Positions 22,427 through 34,969 of a DNA stretch of 64,000 nt are shown piece by piece. The stretch is taken from assembly GCA_036674765.1 (NCBI GenBank), contig JARVKI010000047.1:1-64000 (forward strand), in the 5' to 3' direction. The stretch's first letter is position 1. Each line of letters begins with the position of its first letter. Position numbers and translations under genes: made by a program. A model generated the notes under the pieces. It made no database searches. It had not been told where the DNA came from and saw only the letters and a list, made by a program, of their open reading frames with translations. Source of the stretch: Seiridium cupressi. Its lineage: Eukaryota; Ascomycota; Sordariomycetes; Amphisphaeriales; Sporocadaceae.

Positions 22427-24360
22427 ATGGCCGCCTCCCGCCGAGGCCAGCCGGAGCTACATGTCCGGCTACCTCCCCGATCTCCCGGTACAGGCGCCGG
22501 CCTCACCACCGGCACATCGCTTGCAGCACCTCAGCTCGACCTCCCGCCGATATCTGCATTGTTTCTTATCGAGTTCGATGTAAAAGCCGGCTACACCTTG
22601 ACATGGAAGGCTGCACAGCCAGGCGTCGAGCTCGAGGGCACCGTCGAATACAAATCCCTGCCTTCGGGACTACACACCGTAACCGACGATCTGATATACT
22701 TTGTCCATGATGGCTTTGCGGGATTGAGTGCCTTCGTCAACGCGCCCGTAGAGGATACCGAAGCTAGGAATGCGCGCATGCTGGCAGTCGGTGTTCTGGT
22801 GCCTCTGAGCTATGGACGACTTGGCCGTGCTTGGAGGCATGCTGAAGGATTGAAGGAGATTGCCTCCAAGATGGTTCTAAGCGGCAAAGAGACCACCATA
22901 CTGGAACAATATTGGGAGAAAAATCAAGCGCGCAACGACGCAACCCAGCAGGATTCCTTCGCCTCAAAGGAGTCTTTAGAATCCTCGACTGTCACGTTTC
23001 AGGAGCAACTCAAGCCGCCGAAGAAGCAGAACCATACTAGGCATAGATCTGCTTCGGACGGGGCTGGACTCCTGGCTCCTGGGCACAAGCTCTCCTCACA
23101 TCATCCGGCATGGAGCTTGAACGCGCTGTTAGACACCTTCGGGCCCCTGATCTTTCCTATACATCGAGCTGCGTTGTTACGAAAGCGTATCCTTATATCA
23201 TGCCATGCACCAGTGCAAGAAATCTGCAACTTTGGTGAGTCTTGCAAATTGCTTTATCTCGTGAAACTCCGGTTTCTGACAGGTCTATAGTGTACGATAT
23301 CTCAATTCTTTCGAATATCCCCATTCCGACTTATGAGGTTCTGCCTCCAGACGGACCACCACATCGGTTGCGGCCACTTTTTTCTATTGGCGTCCACGAC
23401 ATCCCTTTTCTTGCCGAAGATGCCAAGTCCCGTAGGCTGGAAGATCGGCCAACGGAAGAAGACCCAGGTTTAGGCTCGGGCTGGATAGCATGCACTACTG
23501 ACAGCATATTGGCCATGAAGGATACGCTCTGGGACGTACTGATCACTATGCCGCCACAACATGCTGCCGCCGCCAAAACCCATGTTTGGCCAACGGTGGA
23601 GTGCCCAGGAGGAGTCTCCCTCAAAGCCACACAACGTGATCTGCGCAGATACAAGGCATTACGTGCCGGCTTGTTTCGGTTACAGAACGACAAGAACGTT
23701 GCTGCGGAGAGTCCAGATTCGACCACGGCCCCTAGTGTCTTGACAGCTCCCCAGAAACAGACCCAAGATGACCCCCTATTGGATGAGGCAGAGAAGATTG
23801 TCGAACCACTTTCATGGGCAGCACTAGCTTACGATGGCTTCATGTGGTGGGCATCAGCCGGTGAACAAGCCCGCGCCGATGAGGCCGAGGAGTCATCGCA
23901 TGATGCTTCACTACTGGCCGAAGTCTCGCATCCAAACATGTCGATGCACGTGTCATCTTCTGTTGGGTCATTGAGAAGAACGTCTATAGGAGGTCCCACC
24001 GGACCGTTCTCCGCCGATGAGGCGAGAACCGAACTTGCCATCATTACCTATTTCCACCGCCTAACCTCGCAGCTTCTGACGAAGTTGGCTGACATCGTGG
24101 AGAATAGCAGCGATGATGATGAGGAGGAGGAGGCGGAGGCGAGTCATGAAGATGATGACGCTTTGCTCCCGGACAATAACGAACGGGAATGCGATGCTCG
24201 CGGGATTAGACTCAACCCTGAAGAGATCAAGTCTATGGGCTTGGACAGATGGAGTCGGAGTGACGCCGAGTTCGTTAAGGAGCTCAGCGAGGTGTATTTT
24301 GGTAGGACAGCGTATGTCCAAGGTAAAGCAGTTGAAGTTTGTGGCGTAAGAGTATGCTAG
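22427..24360 (+). CDS. DUF4484 / LCHN-type (DENN-related) protein
   Basis: Exons 22427-23234 and 23291-24360 join across a 56-nt intron (donor GTGAGT, acceptor TAG, phase 1) into 625 residues. The N-terminal block (LPPISALFLIEFDVKAGYTL, then GVELEGTVEYKSLPSGLH, then DLIYFVHDGFAGLSAFVN) and the LLRKRILI..EICNFVYDISILSNIP block match the fungal DUF4484 proteins related to human LCHN/DENND11 and yeast Anr2. DENN-like proteins act on Rab GTPases; a traffic-related role is inferred. The junction ICNF|VYDIS is continuous only with the acceptor at 23290; the nearer AG at 23282 breaks frame. A Ser/Asp/Glu-rich acidic run near residue 548 comes from GAT/GAG repeats at about 24110-24140. Confidence 0.87.
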
Positions 24361-25867
24361 AGCCTTCTCGCTATAAAGCATGTCACCAACGCATGCTCTG
24401 ATTTCCAGTCGGGAGTTCAGGGAAGGTAAATTCGGTCTCGTATATCAATATATCCTAAGATCAATCCTTTGGGCAAATCTTATGAGATGCCTATTGAATT
24501 CATGTGAGCATCCAATAGATGTTATGCTGTTGACCACTATTTGAATTCAGTCTGCTACTCTACTAGATTTTGCATTGCAGCTTGGCCTCTACGAACTACT
24601 CTTCCTTGCTACAGCACAGTTGTGTACTACATACCCAGCAAATTGGAAAGTGCATTACTCGTTTCCTTTTCAGTTGTCGCATAGCGGCGTACATAACGTC
24701 AGGAAATAATTAATTTAAACGAAAAGTAGTTTGAGGCAGGTAGAGACAATTGACTGTTGCGTCTCAAGTTTTTGCGGTTGATTATTTTTCATTATCTGAC
24801 AATGAAAACATCGAGCCCCGATTGCAACGGTTTCCCATTAGTTCCTTTGAGATTAGATGGGACACATGGAAGATCATCTCATACCCTCGTCCTTCGCAGC
24901 ACTACTAAGGCACGCCTTCACTGAGGTCGCATCACATATTCTTTGTCTTTACAGTTTATGCAGGGTTTGGATTTGATATGTAGGATTCTGTCGGCCCTTG
25001 GATTCAACTAAAGCCCTGCCATTGAGAGCGATGATATTTCTCCTCGTGCAATTGGCATATATACTTAACTAGCCTTGTGAGAGGATCTACTATCCAGGAC
25101 ATGCAACGAACAGTGCTGGCCTCTGTCCGGTACAGTAGCTACAAGGCTTTCCTTGCTAATGCTGCACTTCTCTTCACCATCGATTCAACGAAAATTGTGC
25201 ACGATGTGCCTCTCTGGGACGACGCTGGTGCTCTGTATCGAAGGTTAGACACATTTTATTTTTACGCCTTTGCATAGTGCGCATGGCACAATGTCGTCAC
25301 ATATTGACATTTTCTGTTGAAGCACATCCCGCGAACTCGGAGGGCACAAATATGCTCTAAATTCTCGGGGCCTTCCCGATGAATGAAATTGTGATATTCA
25401 TCTCCGAATGATCCAAAGTTTACTCTACGGGTTCGGTATGCGAAGTCACATCAGCCAGGTCTCGATGAGCTTTGATACAGATCACTTACAAATATGGCGT
25501 GTTGTATGAAGATGCTACGTTTTTGCACATAATTGGACTTCAGAAATCATTTGAAAACTTGATATTACGTTGCATCTGGCTAAGTCGCACCGATAGTCTA
25601 AAACCACGAATGACTGTAAACTAAATTTGCACATGGGCTCGTTCCACAAACCAATCACGGTTATTGAGGCGAAAAATAAAATTTTTAAGAGACAGCCCCG
25701 GGCTGTGTTTGCGATCTAACCACTGTATCATGAAGACCCCCCTCCACCCATAGTTGACCTGGCCTGGTGTTCTTTTAGTTCAAGCCTTCTGCCACACCAA
25801 TTCTACTCCCCTGAGCACTCTGTTCGTCGCAACGGCCAGGATTTCCAGAAGGGACTGTTTATTCGTG
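24361..25867. other. AT-rich gene-poor region
   Basis: 1.5 kb of AT-rich sequence with no open frame of note and no recognisable transposon end or tandem repeat. Decayed (RIP-affected) DNA is possible but not shown. Confidence 0.5.
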
Positions 25868-26317
25868 TCAAACGTTGCCCTCATAGCTATCTGGGGCTTC
25901 CTGAAAAGAGCCTCCATAATGGTTACTGTTGGTACTCGTGGGCTCTTCGGCGGCTTCGAGGGTTTGAGTACCACATCGTGAACACCATAAAGTGAGTCGT
26001 CGACAGCGTTCGCAAGGTGCGCCTTCAGATAGGAAACATGTCGAGTTTGCTGCGAGGCATGTTAGGCAACGATCTCGTAGTTCGCCGCCAGGTTGACCAA
26101 GAGGGCGGCCGCGATTTCGGTGCTTTGCTCCTTCGACGCATTCGACATTAGCTTTGACGCATCGGGCACATGGCCTAGAATCGCTGCATTGTTGTTTCCT
26201 TCTGCGACATCGCTCACAGGTGCGGCTTGTGCTCTTTCGCTTTTTGCCATCAGGAGCCTTATCAGGGGGAGGGGGATCACAGAGAAGCTCCCTATCTCCA
26301 ATTCTGTAGCTGCTCAT
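25868..26317 (-). CDS. Small protein with two zinc-cluster motifs and an AT-hook core
   Basis: A single exon of 149 residues. The first motif is a canonical Zn2Cys6 cluster: C34-x2-C37-x6-C44-x5-C50-x2-C53-x6-C60, preceded by a basic KKRK. A second, Zn2Cys6-like array follows: C84-x2-C87-x6-C94-x7-C102-x2-C105-x6-C112. Between them is RGRP (69-72), the AT-hook core. The C-terminus is short, acidic and unstructured. A nuclear DNA-binding role is likely. Ordinary fungal Zn2Cys6 regulators have one cluster and several hundred further residues with a middle homology region; here both the second cluster and the missing body are odd. It may be a complete small regulator, or an N-terminal remnant whose downstream exons have decayed in the AT-rich flank. 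The frame closes with TGA at 25868. Confidence 0.72.
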   Translation of the reverse strand: MSSYRIGDRELLCDPPPPDKAPDGKKRKSTSRTCERCRRRKQQCSDSRPCARCVKANVECVEGAKHRNRGRPLGQPGGELRDRCLTCLAANSTCFLSEGAPCERCRRLTLWCSRCGTQTLEAAEEPTSTNSNHYGGSFQEAPDSYEGNV

Positions 26318-27692
26318 GACTTGATCATTGATGTCGCTTTGCGGACAATTGAGCTCCTGTTTTATACATTTCCCGGGAGAAGCTCAAATAAAACCAGTTC
26401 GGTGTGTTTCTATATAGGTCATCCAGAGACACATTCACAGCCTGTTGTGACCAGGACAGCGCTGAATAGGAAGTGTTATTCATTAGTAACATGTGCGGAT
26501 CTGTTGATAACATCCTAAATACTCATGAATCGCATCCACGAGTACCCTCCATGCGTCAATAGCGTGAAAGCATGGCCCTCATGCTTTTTAAACACATGCC
26601 TTTGATACATAACTTGAAGATGCAGAGAAAGTCGTGAATCACGTGCCCATGAGCATGAGTAGGAAGGATGTACGATATATTCGAGAAAATCGAGTCCTAT
26701 ACTAACTGCAAGGAGCCACGAGCAAATCATGTGTCTTCTTGCTGTATGATACGGTTATTTGCGACTAACATCAAATCCAGACAGCGATGAAACGTAATGT
26801 AACACACGATTTGAGGATATATGTATCGCACTCCCTTGCCTTGACCAAGTACTGATAGCATTATGGAGGATGAGTTTATTTTGGCCCAGGAATTGGACCA
26901 GCTGTGAGATACCCAAGCTGCCTACCTTGCTATGCATACAATGTAGTATATATCTGTGTAGAATCTTCGCCGTGTGACGCATCGAGTCGAGCAGGTTACC
27001 AATGGGAGAACGGTGACGTCGAGTGAGAAGGTCAGGTGTGAGAAGATTCGGACGAAGGGAGCACTATACTGATGTGCGCCAGTTGCGCTCGTATATATCT
27101 TTTTGAGGATCTTATTATTGAGGGCTTTTATCTTATGGATTATCGGTTTTTTAGTGGTACAGGTGGCACTTTTCCTTTTATAAGGAAACCTATAGTTTTC
27201 TAAAGCGGTTTTTCCCATACGGCAAGTGAGGATATATTGAGGCCTATATTTAGTACGGTAAAACAGATGAGAACGAAGATAATAAACACAATTTAGTATA
27301 TGTGTTGCGTATGTAAGTGGAGCTGGAGGTAGATCGGCTGAATGACACCTGGCAACTGGGCATGGGCTATAGAGTTCGCTAACTAGCTTTGACCCACTAT
27401 CCCCAGCGCCTTCATGTGTGGGACCCTTGGGCTAAGAATAGGGACGGGGCGTGGAAGTGCCAGGCCTCAGGGGTGCCTAGTCCAAGTGGTCGCTGCGGCG
27501 GTAAGCTTATCCGGAATATCGTTTCGCCTGGACCATTCAATTTTAGGAGGCCACGATTCAACATTGAACCTTTTCGGAGAAAGGCGCTACGTAGCTATTA
27601 ATTGCGGCAACGTATTTTAGTAAATTGCTGATGCCCAGCAGAGAGACGGGCCTCACAATTGTTTCCTCGCAACCGCCACCAATCCGCCCATC
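26318..27692. other. AT-rich gene-poor region
   Basis: About 1.4 kb, clearly AT-rich from 26700 to 27330. No supported gene. The last few hundred bases are the upstream region of SEC63. Confidence 0.5.
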
Positions 27693-29854
27693 ATGTCGTC
27701 CGACTACAGCTACGACGAGCACGGCACCTTCTACCCTTTCTTTCTCTTCACAATCTCCGCCGTTGTCACCCTGCCCCTCACCTACAGCCTCCTGCGACCG
27801 AGTACAGACGCCACTGCCCTTGCGCCGAGGATAAAGACTGACTACAAGCCCGAGCACCATGCCGTCGTGGATGCGCAGCGAGCTTCCCAGAAGCGCAAGC
27901 AGCGCAGGGTCAAGCGCGCCATTGCTGTCGTCCTTGGCTGGGCCTTCATGGGCCTGATGTTATACCTTATACTTACAACTCAAGCAACCATTGCCAAGAT
28001 ATGGAACCGTACGTACAATCCCCGTTGCTGTTCTCCTGTCGCTGTGAGCTGTGAGCTGTGCTGACCCGCAAACCAGCATATGATATCCTCGGGGTCCCCG
28101 ATTCATACTCGGAGAAGCAAATCAAGTCTCACTACAAGAGACTCTCGCTTAAATTCCACCCCGACAAGATCCGACCTGATCCCGCCAAGAACGAGACCCT
28201 CGAATCTCTGAATGACTACTATGTCGAGCTCACGAAAGCCTACCAAGCCCTTACCGACGAGGAGGTGCGCAACAATTACCTACAGTATGGCCACCCCGAC
28301 GGCAAGCAGGGCTTCAGCATCGGCATCGCTCTCCCCAAGTTCATCGTATCCGATGGAAATGGCAAATATATCGTCCTTGTGTACGCTCTGCTGTTGGGTG
28401 TGCTCCTCCCTTACATGGTTGGCTCATGGTGGTACGGCACTCAGCGCATGTCGAAAGAGGGTGTACTGATCGAGAGTGCTGGTCGCCTGTTTCGGGAATA
28501 CGAGGATAGCAGCGAAGATGGCCGTCTCGTTGCTGCTCTGAGCACCGGCAAGGAGTTTGAGGAGAAGCTGAGAGGCCATAATGCCGAATCTGGCTTGTCC
28601 AAGATCGAGTCGAGAGTCCAAAGCGCTGGCATACTGACGCCGAAGGAGCAAGAAAAGCTAGACAGCCTCGATGGTGTCAGGAGGAAGGTGCTGGCACTTC
28701 TATGGGCCTATCTTGGTCGCGTGGATCTTGATGACCAGGCCCTAGAAAATGCAAAGTACATGGTTGCGCCTATTGCGGTGGCTCTGGCACAGTCATACAA
28801 TGCTATTGCGCTCGCTTATGGCAACACCAAGGCAATCCTTACTTCTTACACAACCACACAACGACTCATCCAGGCCGTGCCACCGAAGGCTTCCCCTCTG
28901 CTCCAGCTTCCCCACTTCACGCCAAAGATCGTCTCTGCTGTTCAGGGCGCATCCAAGACCCACTTGACTATTCAGCAGTTCATGGATCAACCTGATGCTC
29001 AACGACGCAGGCTCGCTGTCGGCAAGGGGCTTCTATCGCCTGATCAATACAAGGAAGCGGTTCACGTTGCTAGTCAGCTACCACGGTTCGCTGTTGCCAA
29101 GGCCTTCTTCAAGGTCACTGGTGAGAGATTCATCACCCCGTCGTCTTTGGTAAGCCTGGTTGTCAAGGGCCGCATCATCCCTCCTGGAAGCGCCGATGTC
29201 CCCGCGGTCAAGGAGGCAGACCTCGAAGATCCAGACCCAGTAGAGGGTGACCTGAAAGCATTGAAGAAGGACGAGGAAGGAGAAAGGGTACTTCCGCCGC
29301 TCGCTTTCGCCCCTCGCTATGCTCGCAGCCACTCTCCCAGGTGGCATATTTTCTTGACCGACAGCAAACAAGGGAAGATGGCAGTCCCACCGTTCACCTT
29401 CACCACATTCGACAAGCCTATCTTTGACGTTGAAGGCAAACCTACCTTTAATATGCAGACACTCAAGGCACAATTCGCAGCACCCCCTGGACCTGGCCAC
29501 TATACATTTGTTATGCACGTCATCTGCGACGTGTACGTTGGATTCGACACCAAGCTGGAAGTCACTCTGGTGGTTGACGATGCAGCAAAAGCCACAGAGG
29601 CAGCAGCGGAGGACGACATTAGCGAGCCGGATGAAGGTAATGCTCCTCCCTCTTCACACACTACGATTGGTATCAGAGCTAACACTATACGCCCAGATTC
29701 TCTCGCAGGTCAGATGAATGTTCTCCGCGGCAACGGGGCTCCCCCTTCAAAATCAAAGAAGGCATTAGATTCATCAGAAGACGAGGAGAGCGGGACTGAC
29801 GAAGAGGACGTTGACACTAGCGATACCAATACTGACACGGAAGACGAGTCGTGA
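27693..29854 (+). CDS. SEC63: Sec63, ER translocon J-domain protein
   Basis: Exons 27693-28008, 28077-29636 and 29697-29854 give 677 residues. Two N-terminal membrane segments (about 13-34 and 77-100), a luminal J domain with HPD at 133-135, a third membrane segment (IVLVYALLLGVLLPYMVGSWW), a Sec63/Brl domain and a highly acidic C-terminal tail (SSEDEES, TDEEDVDTSD) are the standard Sec63 order. The luminal J domain recruits the Hsp70 Kar2/BiP for post-translational import with Sec61 and Sec62. Intron 1 (68 nt) joins IWN to PYDILGVPDSY. Intron 2 is 60 nt with GTAATG donor and GCTAAC branch; splicing gives the conserved EPDEDSLAGQM, but retaining it keeps the frame and adds 20 residues. Confidence 0.93.
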
Positions 29855-30852
29855 TCAAGTTGTAAATTATTAGATTGCATAGGGAACACGGCGTCGGTGG
29901 CGTTTTGCAGTGGATTACCTGCTGATAATCTCTTTACACCCTGCATATGGCAGGGCAGTGAACAAGACCCTTTCATAAGAGATGCATTGCCTCTCATCCT
30001 GAATTCGAATCAAACATCATTCATCGATCGCCTACAATTGCACCTTCTATGTTCGCGAGGATTCACAGTAATAGTAGCACGTAGAATTTGGGTCTCGTTA
30101 GAGAGGTTGGCTGAAGCTCCAGCTTAGATACAACTTGGAATGACGAATTGTGTTTTAACAGATACGACTAATCTAGATGTGCCGCTCTCCATAATTTGTT
30201 TTGTAATCTGGAAGATATCACAACCCCTGTAAGTACTGCCTTTCGGTATGGGGATCTCTTCAAAACATATCCAGATGATGCTAGCATAACTTGGGTGCCT
30301 TGGATCTTTGAACCCTTGACCACAAGGTCTAATTTGGTAATTAAGGAATCTACAGCGATGCTGTATCGTTAACACAGTACGACTTCCCATGGAGTCAATA
30401 TTGTTTTGCAGTTATGTTTGTGGTGAACCATGATTGGAATAAAGTATTTGTGTCAAGTGCATGTCTCGGAGGCTTTACTCCGGCAGACTCGTGACGGCAT
30501 CATGACCTCAACCAAGACCGTCCCAAATCAGCGGGTCGCCCTAGATCTCAGCTTCTTTGTCTCTTAAACCACGTGGTCTGCCCTACGGAGAACTTTGTCG
30601 TGGCTAACCTTTCTGTATCATGAGTTTATTTTGACTACTTATACCTCTGATGTTTGTGGGCTATGCTTTCGCTAGCAAAACCCGAACTCGGCGACTGTAT
30701 TCGATCCAACATTGCAGGTGTGGTACACTCTCATTCATACCAACCTAGCTCCCAGATGAGTACAATCATGAGTTTTCATTAAATTCATTACTGTATACCG
30801 ATCCAATATTATCGCTCAATATCCAAAAATTCCCAATGTTTCCTTTTGACGT
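29855..30852. other. Intergenic, convergent 3' ends
   Basis: AT-rich spacer between SEC63 (+) and the catalase gene (-). No gene or repeat was supported. Confidence 0.55.
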
Positions 30853-32454
30853 CTAAGCTGCGTTTTTCTCGGTTTCTTGCTTGATAGTCGCGCCCAACTT
30901 CGCATCAACCCGGGAGAACATCTCATATGTGCGGTTCCGCGTGTCAACATGAGCGACCGCCAAGTGGCCGGCTACGTTGCTGACGAAGTTGTCTTGTTGG
31001 CCAGGTTGCCGGCCAAGGACGTTCCAAAGGCCAGTGGCTTGTTCCTATAGGTGGTTGTTAGCTCCATGGTTCACGAGTATTTCGAATGCAGCAAGACTTA
31101 CGTAGTCGTGAGGCTTGATCTCGTCAAACAGGTCGCTCACGGCAGCACCAGTCCACTTCTCGTGGGGGTTGGTGGCCTGGACGGGCTTGTACGTCAATGG
31201 CCGGTAGCTACTCGGGTAGTTGGGGTTGGAGCCGTAGTTGCCGTTGATGGACATGGCGCCGTCGCGCTGGTAGGGGTTGAAGCTCTTCAGAGGAGCGTTT
31301 ACGGGAATCTGTTGGTAGTTGACACCAAGTCGGTGCCTGTGGGTGTCGGGGTATGAGAACAGGCGTGACTGCAGAACAGGGTCTGCGGACGGCTCGACAC
31401 CAGGAACAAGATGAGACGGAGCGAAAGCAACCTGTTCAATCTCGGCAAAGTAGTTCTCAACATTCTTGTTGAGAGTCAACTTGCCAAATCGTCGCAGCGG
31501 AACCTCGCTTTGCGGCCAGACCTTGGTCAGGTCGAAAATGTTCCACTTGAACTTTTCAGCCTGCTCGGGGGTCAGCACCTGGACATACACTGTCCAGGAC
31601 GGGTATTCACCCTTTTGGATGGCCTCGAACAAGTCTTGCGTGGAAAAGTCCGGGTTCTCAGAGGCCATCTTGCCTGCTTCTTCGTTGGTGAAGGTCTTGA
31701 TGCCTTGGTCGGTCTTGAGGTGGATCTGGACGTAGACGAAGGAGCCGTCGGGCTTGGTGAACTTGTGGGTGTGGCCGGAGTAACCGTTCATGTGTCGGTA
31801 ACCGTACGGAGTACCGCGGTCCGAGAACAGGGTCATCACTTGGTGAATGCTCTCCGGGTGAGTGGCGAGATAGTCCCAGAACATGGTCGCATCCTTCAAG
31901 TTGGTCTGAGGGTTTCGCTTCTGGGTGTGAATGAACAGGGGGAAGTTTGTCGGGTCACGCAAGAAGAACACTGGGGTGTTGTTGTACACCCAATCCCAGT
32001 TACCCTCTTCTGTGTAGAACTTGACCGAGAAACCTAAGGCGTGTCAGAATAAGGACTGTCATTCTACGGCATAGCATTGCGACATGCCTCTTGGGTCTCT
32101 GGCCGTGTCTGGCGAGCCCTTTTCGCCACCAACCGTCGAGAACCGAGCAACACAGCGAGTCTTCTTGCCGACACCATTCAGCATGTCGACGGTGGTAATA
32201 TCACTAATGTCGTCGGTAACCTCGAACTCGCCATATGCGCCAGCGCCCTTGGCGTGGACAACACGCTCCGGGATACGCTCGCGGTCGAAGTGTGCGAGGA
32301 GGTCAATCAAGTGGAAATCCTGGAGCAGCAGCGGACCTTGCGTCCCAACACGTTGCCACTTGGACGGGTGGTCAACAGGAGCGCCATTGGAGGTTGTGTA
32401 AACGGGTTGCTCGTCGTACTTGAAAGTAGACGCGGGCTTGTCGTTGGCGACCAT
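30853..32454 (-). CDS. Small-subunit haem catalase
   Basis: Exons 32454-32088, 32033-31102 and 31044-30853 give 496 residues. Catalytic His67 lies in RVVHAKGAGAYG, the active-site Asn140 in YNNTPVFF, and the haem-ligand Tyr in RLFSYPDTHRHRLG. Catalase decomposes hydrogen peroxide; the length and the absence of a C-terminal flavodoxin-like domain place it in the small-subunit clade, with no signal peptide, so cytosolic or peroxisomal. It ends in NAA, not a canonical SKL signal. Intron 1 starts with GCATGT, a GC-AG intron: only this junction restores the conserved DPRGFSVKFY. Intron 2 is a normal GTAAGT...TAG. The ATG at 32454 (MVANDKPAS) is preferred over an in-frame upstream Met. A TATATAAAA box lies about 140 bp upstream. 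Confidence 0.94.
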
Positions 32455-32593
32455 GGTGAAATATGTGAAGAAAGAACAGGAATGGGGTATCACAAGTCCA
32501 ACAATGTTATCAGGGTCGCTGAAAGTAAGTCTTCTGAAATGGAGAGACAGGAATATCTTGGCATGGGATAGGTCACCACTAGGGGCGGTAAGC

Positions 32594-32602
32594 TTTTATA
32601 TA
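32594..32602 (-). promoter_or_regulatory. TATA box of the catalase gene
   Basis: On the minus strand this reads TATATAAAA, about 140 bp upstream of the catalase ATG. An AGGGG (STRE-like) pentamer is nearby at 32581-32585 but lies on the start-codon side of the TATA box. Confidence 0.5.
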
Positions 32603-34969
32603 ATTCGCCCTGCCTCGCGCCTCTTACGTCGGCTGTTACATACATGGCTGATCGGCTACCTAGTCTGGCTGCTCTTTGCTGCGTCAGACGCTTCTGTTTC
32701 CAAGTACGTACATGAGCAACTACGTCGACAGCAATTCGCAGCTAGCGTCACAACGGTGGGGTCTTGACAGAAGCCAATAGGACGGCCTGCGATTATGCCA
32801 TTCTATGGTGAAAGCTCGGTGTCCACAACTTTCAACCTTCGAAGATTCCTCATCATGTCACTCATGGCGTCTGATGATGTAGTTCCTTGCAATTCCCTCG
32901 CTCGATCGTGGGAGGCGATGGAATACTATCAGAATGTTTGCCGACTTCGGATCCATCAGCAGAGGGGTCGACGGTGCACAGAGCTCGAGTATGCTGGTAC
33001 CTGGAAGGACATGATGTAACGCTTCATGAAGAGTCTGAGCTGAACTCAATTCTGTCTAGTTTATCACAGGGATTCCAAAGGGGAATGCTTCAATCCACTG
33101 TAAGTCTTTCTGTACAACATGAAAACACCCCATAATTCATGGTGGTCTGCTCTTCAGTGTTACCCAAGATGTTGCAGCATTATCTGTTCCACGAGCTCGA
33201 AGCCTTCGTTTGCCAATCCCTGCATGGCAGTTGGCTACAACCTCTGCAGTTCCAGCCTGGGCCTACGCGGGTTCAGATACAACTTTGCGATGCGGAAGCT
33301 TGTAGCCTGGATCACGAACGATGCTGAATACCGAATTCGATGCGCGCACCCCTGATCTTGGCAATCCATGACGTCAATGCTCCATTAGTTTAAAAGGTGG
33401 GACGCACAACGGGCAATCTTCAATCCAACAGGGCTGTGATGTGACATGGACCTTTGGCGGCGGTGCGGCTCGCTTTCCGCATCTTGATCGCGATTCATGC
33501 AATCAATCTGTACAGTACATAGGGCGACCTTACAATCAGCGCTTTACAATCCTGCCAGCCCCGATATCCGAGGATCTTGTCGAGGCTGTAGCTAACCAAC
33601 TGGCAGCCTGGGTCTCACTGAAAAAGCAGAAAGATCTACCGCAAATATCTCGGAGATCTTCCAGATCCCGGACCGTGAAACCCAGCACAGCCTAGCTTCC
33701 GGAGGTACACTACATACCGTACAGAGACCACGTGTCTGCATGTCCAGTAGGTGCCACAGTGTCTTAGTGTAACAGATGCATATCTGTGATGAAAAAATCT
33801 GCCTGTCCTTCGTGCTCAAGTTTTGACAGCCTTGTTTCCAGGCGCACGGATCTAGACCGCATGATCTGCAAGCCTAGATGTTTCTGTTAGATTGTCACTT
33901 GTAGGTATTTCAGAGCACCGAATTATGGTCTGGAGAAACCATGCCCTCCATCACCTTACTGGGCCCGAGTCCATTATAATGTCGCCTCTGGATAAGTTAT
34001 GACAGCATATCGCCTATCTGGCAATCTGAAATACCACCCCGAATTCCGTGTTGTCGTTGCTGCCTCATCTTACATTACTAGCAACAGTATTCTAACATGT
34101 AGTATGATTCTATGCATATATCCTTAGTTAGGTAGAATAAGCGTATTGATGGTAGCATTGATACTGTGAGGTTCTCTAAGTTCAAATCCGGGACGAGTCT
34201 GGATGTTCAGGGTTTCGCAGTACTATAGAGTATGTTCTAGCTTCTGAGATATGAGACACTACAAAAATAAGACTCTAACAATATCAGCCAATAAAGAAGA
34301 ATCGGCGTGGCTTTCATAATGACTAACATAAGGTTCTGACTGATAGACTATCCGGTCTCTAAGGTATGCACGAAGTATACTCGAGCCCCTCCTTTAAGCT
34401 TGATTTTAACAATATAAATTTGGCATGCAGTAACTTTATTTCTTCTATATTCAGAATCACGTAAGAGCTTGATTACGGAAGCTATAGCAATTGAACAGCC
34501 GGGCCTCGTTTGATGACCCGCACCATGTGGACCGGGCAAGCGAAGCGGAATCATATATGATAACTCTTCGTGCGAATGGTATTATAGACCCTGCCTCCGT
34601 TTCGGGACAAGGCTCGAGGTGTGTATATGCAAGATCCCCAGGAATGACCAAGTTCCGCCAACCTGTATCCTTACCCCTACTCCTTTCATGATGCAAAATG
34701 AGGCCTTGGTGTCGTCGTCTCTTCACTCCGAACACCGTAAAACCATTCCGGGACTTCTTCAAAACGCCCAGGCTCAAATACATTGCTCCCTGCCTCATTG
34801 GCTCCTGTCAGAACAACGAGTTTCCTCTGCAGTCCGGACAGCATATTCAGTTTCGCTTGCCAAGTGGCGGCGATTGTGGGGGTGTAGTCGTACGGAACAT
34901 AATCCGTCTTTCCCCTTGCTTGCATGACTGCAAAGTTTTATTCTTGGTTGACGGTTTGCTGTGTACTTG
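32603..34969. other. Intergenic, no supported gene
   Basis: About 2.4 kb. 34000-34450 is distinctly AT-rich. Open frames at 33119-33695 and 34457-34927 overlap on both strands and carry no recognised motif. Confidence 0.5.

Noticed and set aside
31411..32037. Long plus-strand open frames (208 aa and others) opposite catalase
   Set aside because: Shadow frames created by codon bias of the catalase exons.
32581..32585. AGGGG stress-response element near catalase
   Set aside because: A single pentamer on the start-codon side of the TATA box; too weak and misplaced to call.
34160..34200. TTCAAATCC resembling a tRNA B box
   Set aside because: The flanking bases do not form a T-arm stem, and no A box or acceptor stem could be matched.
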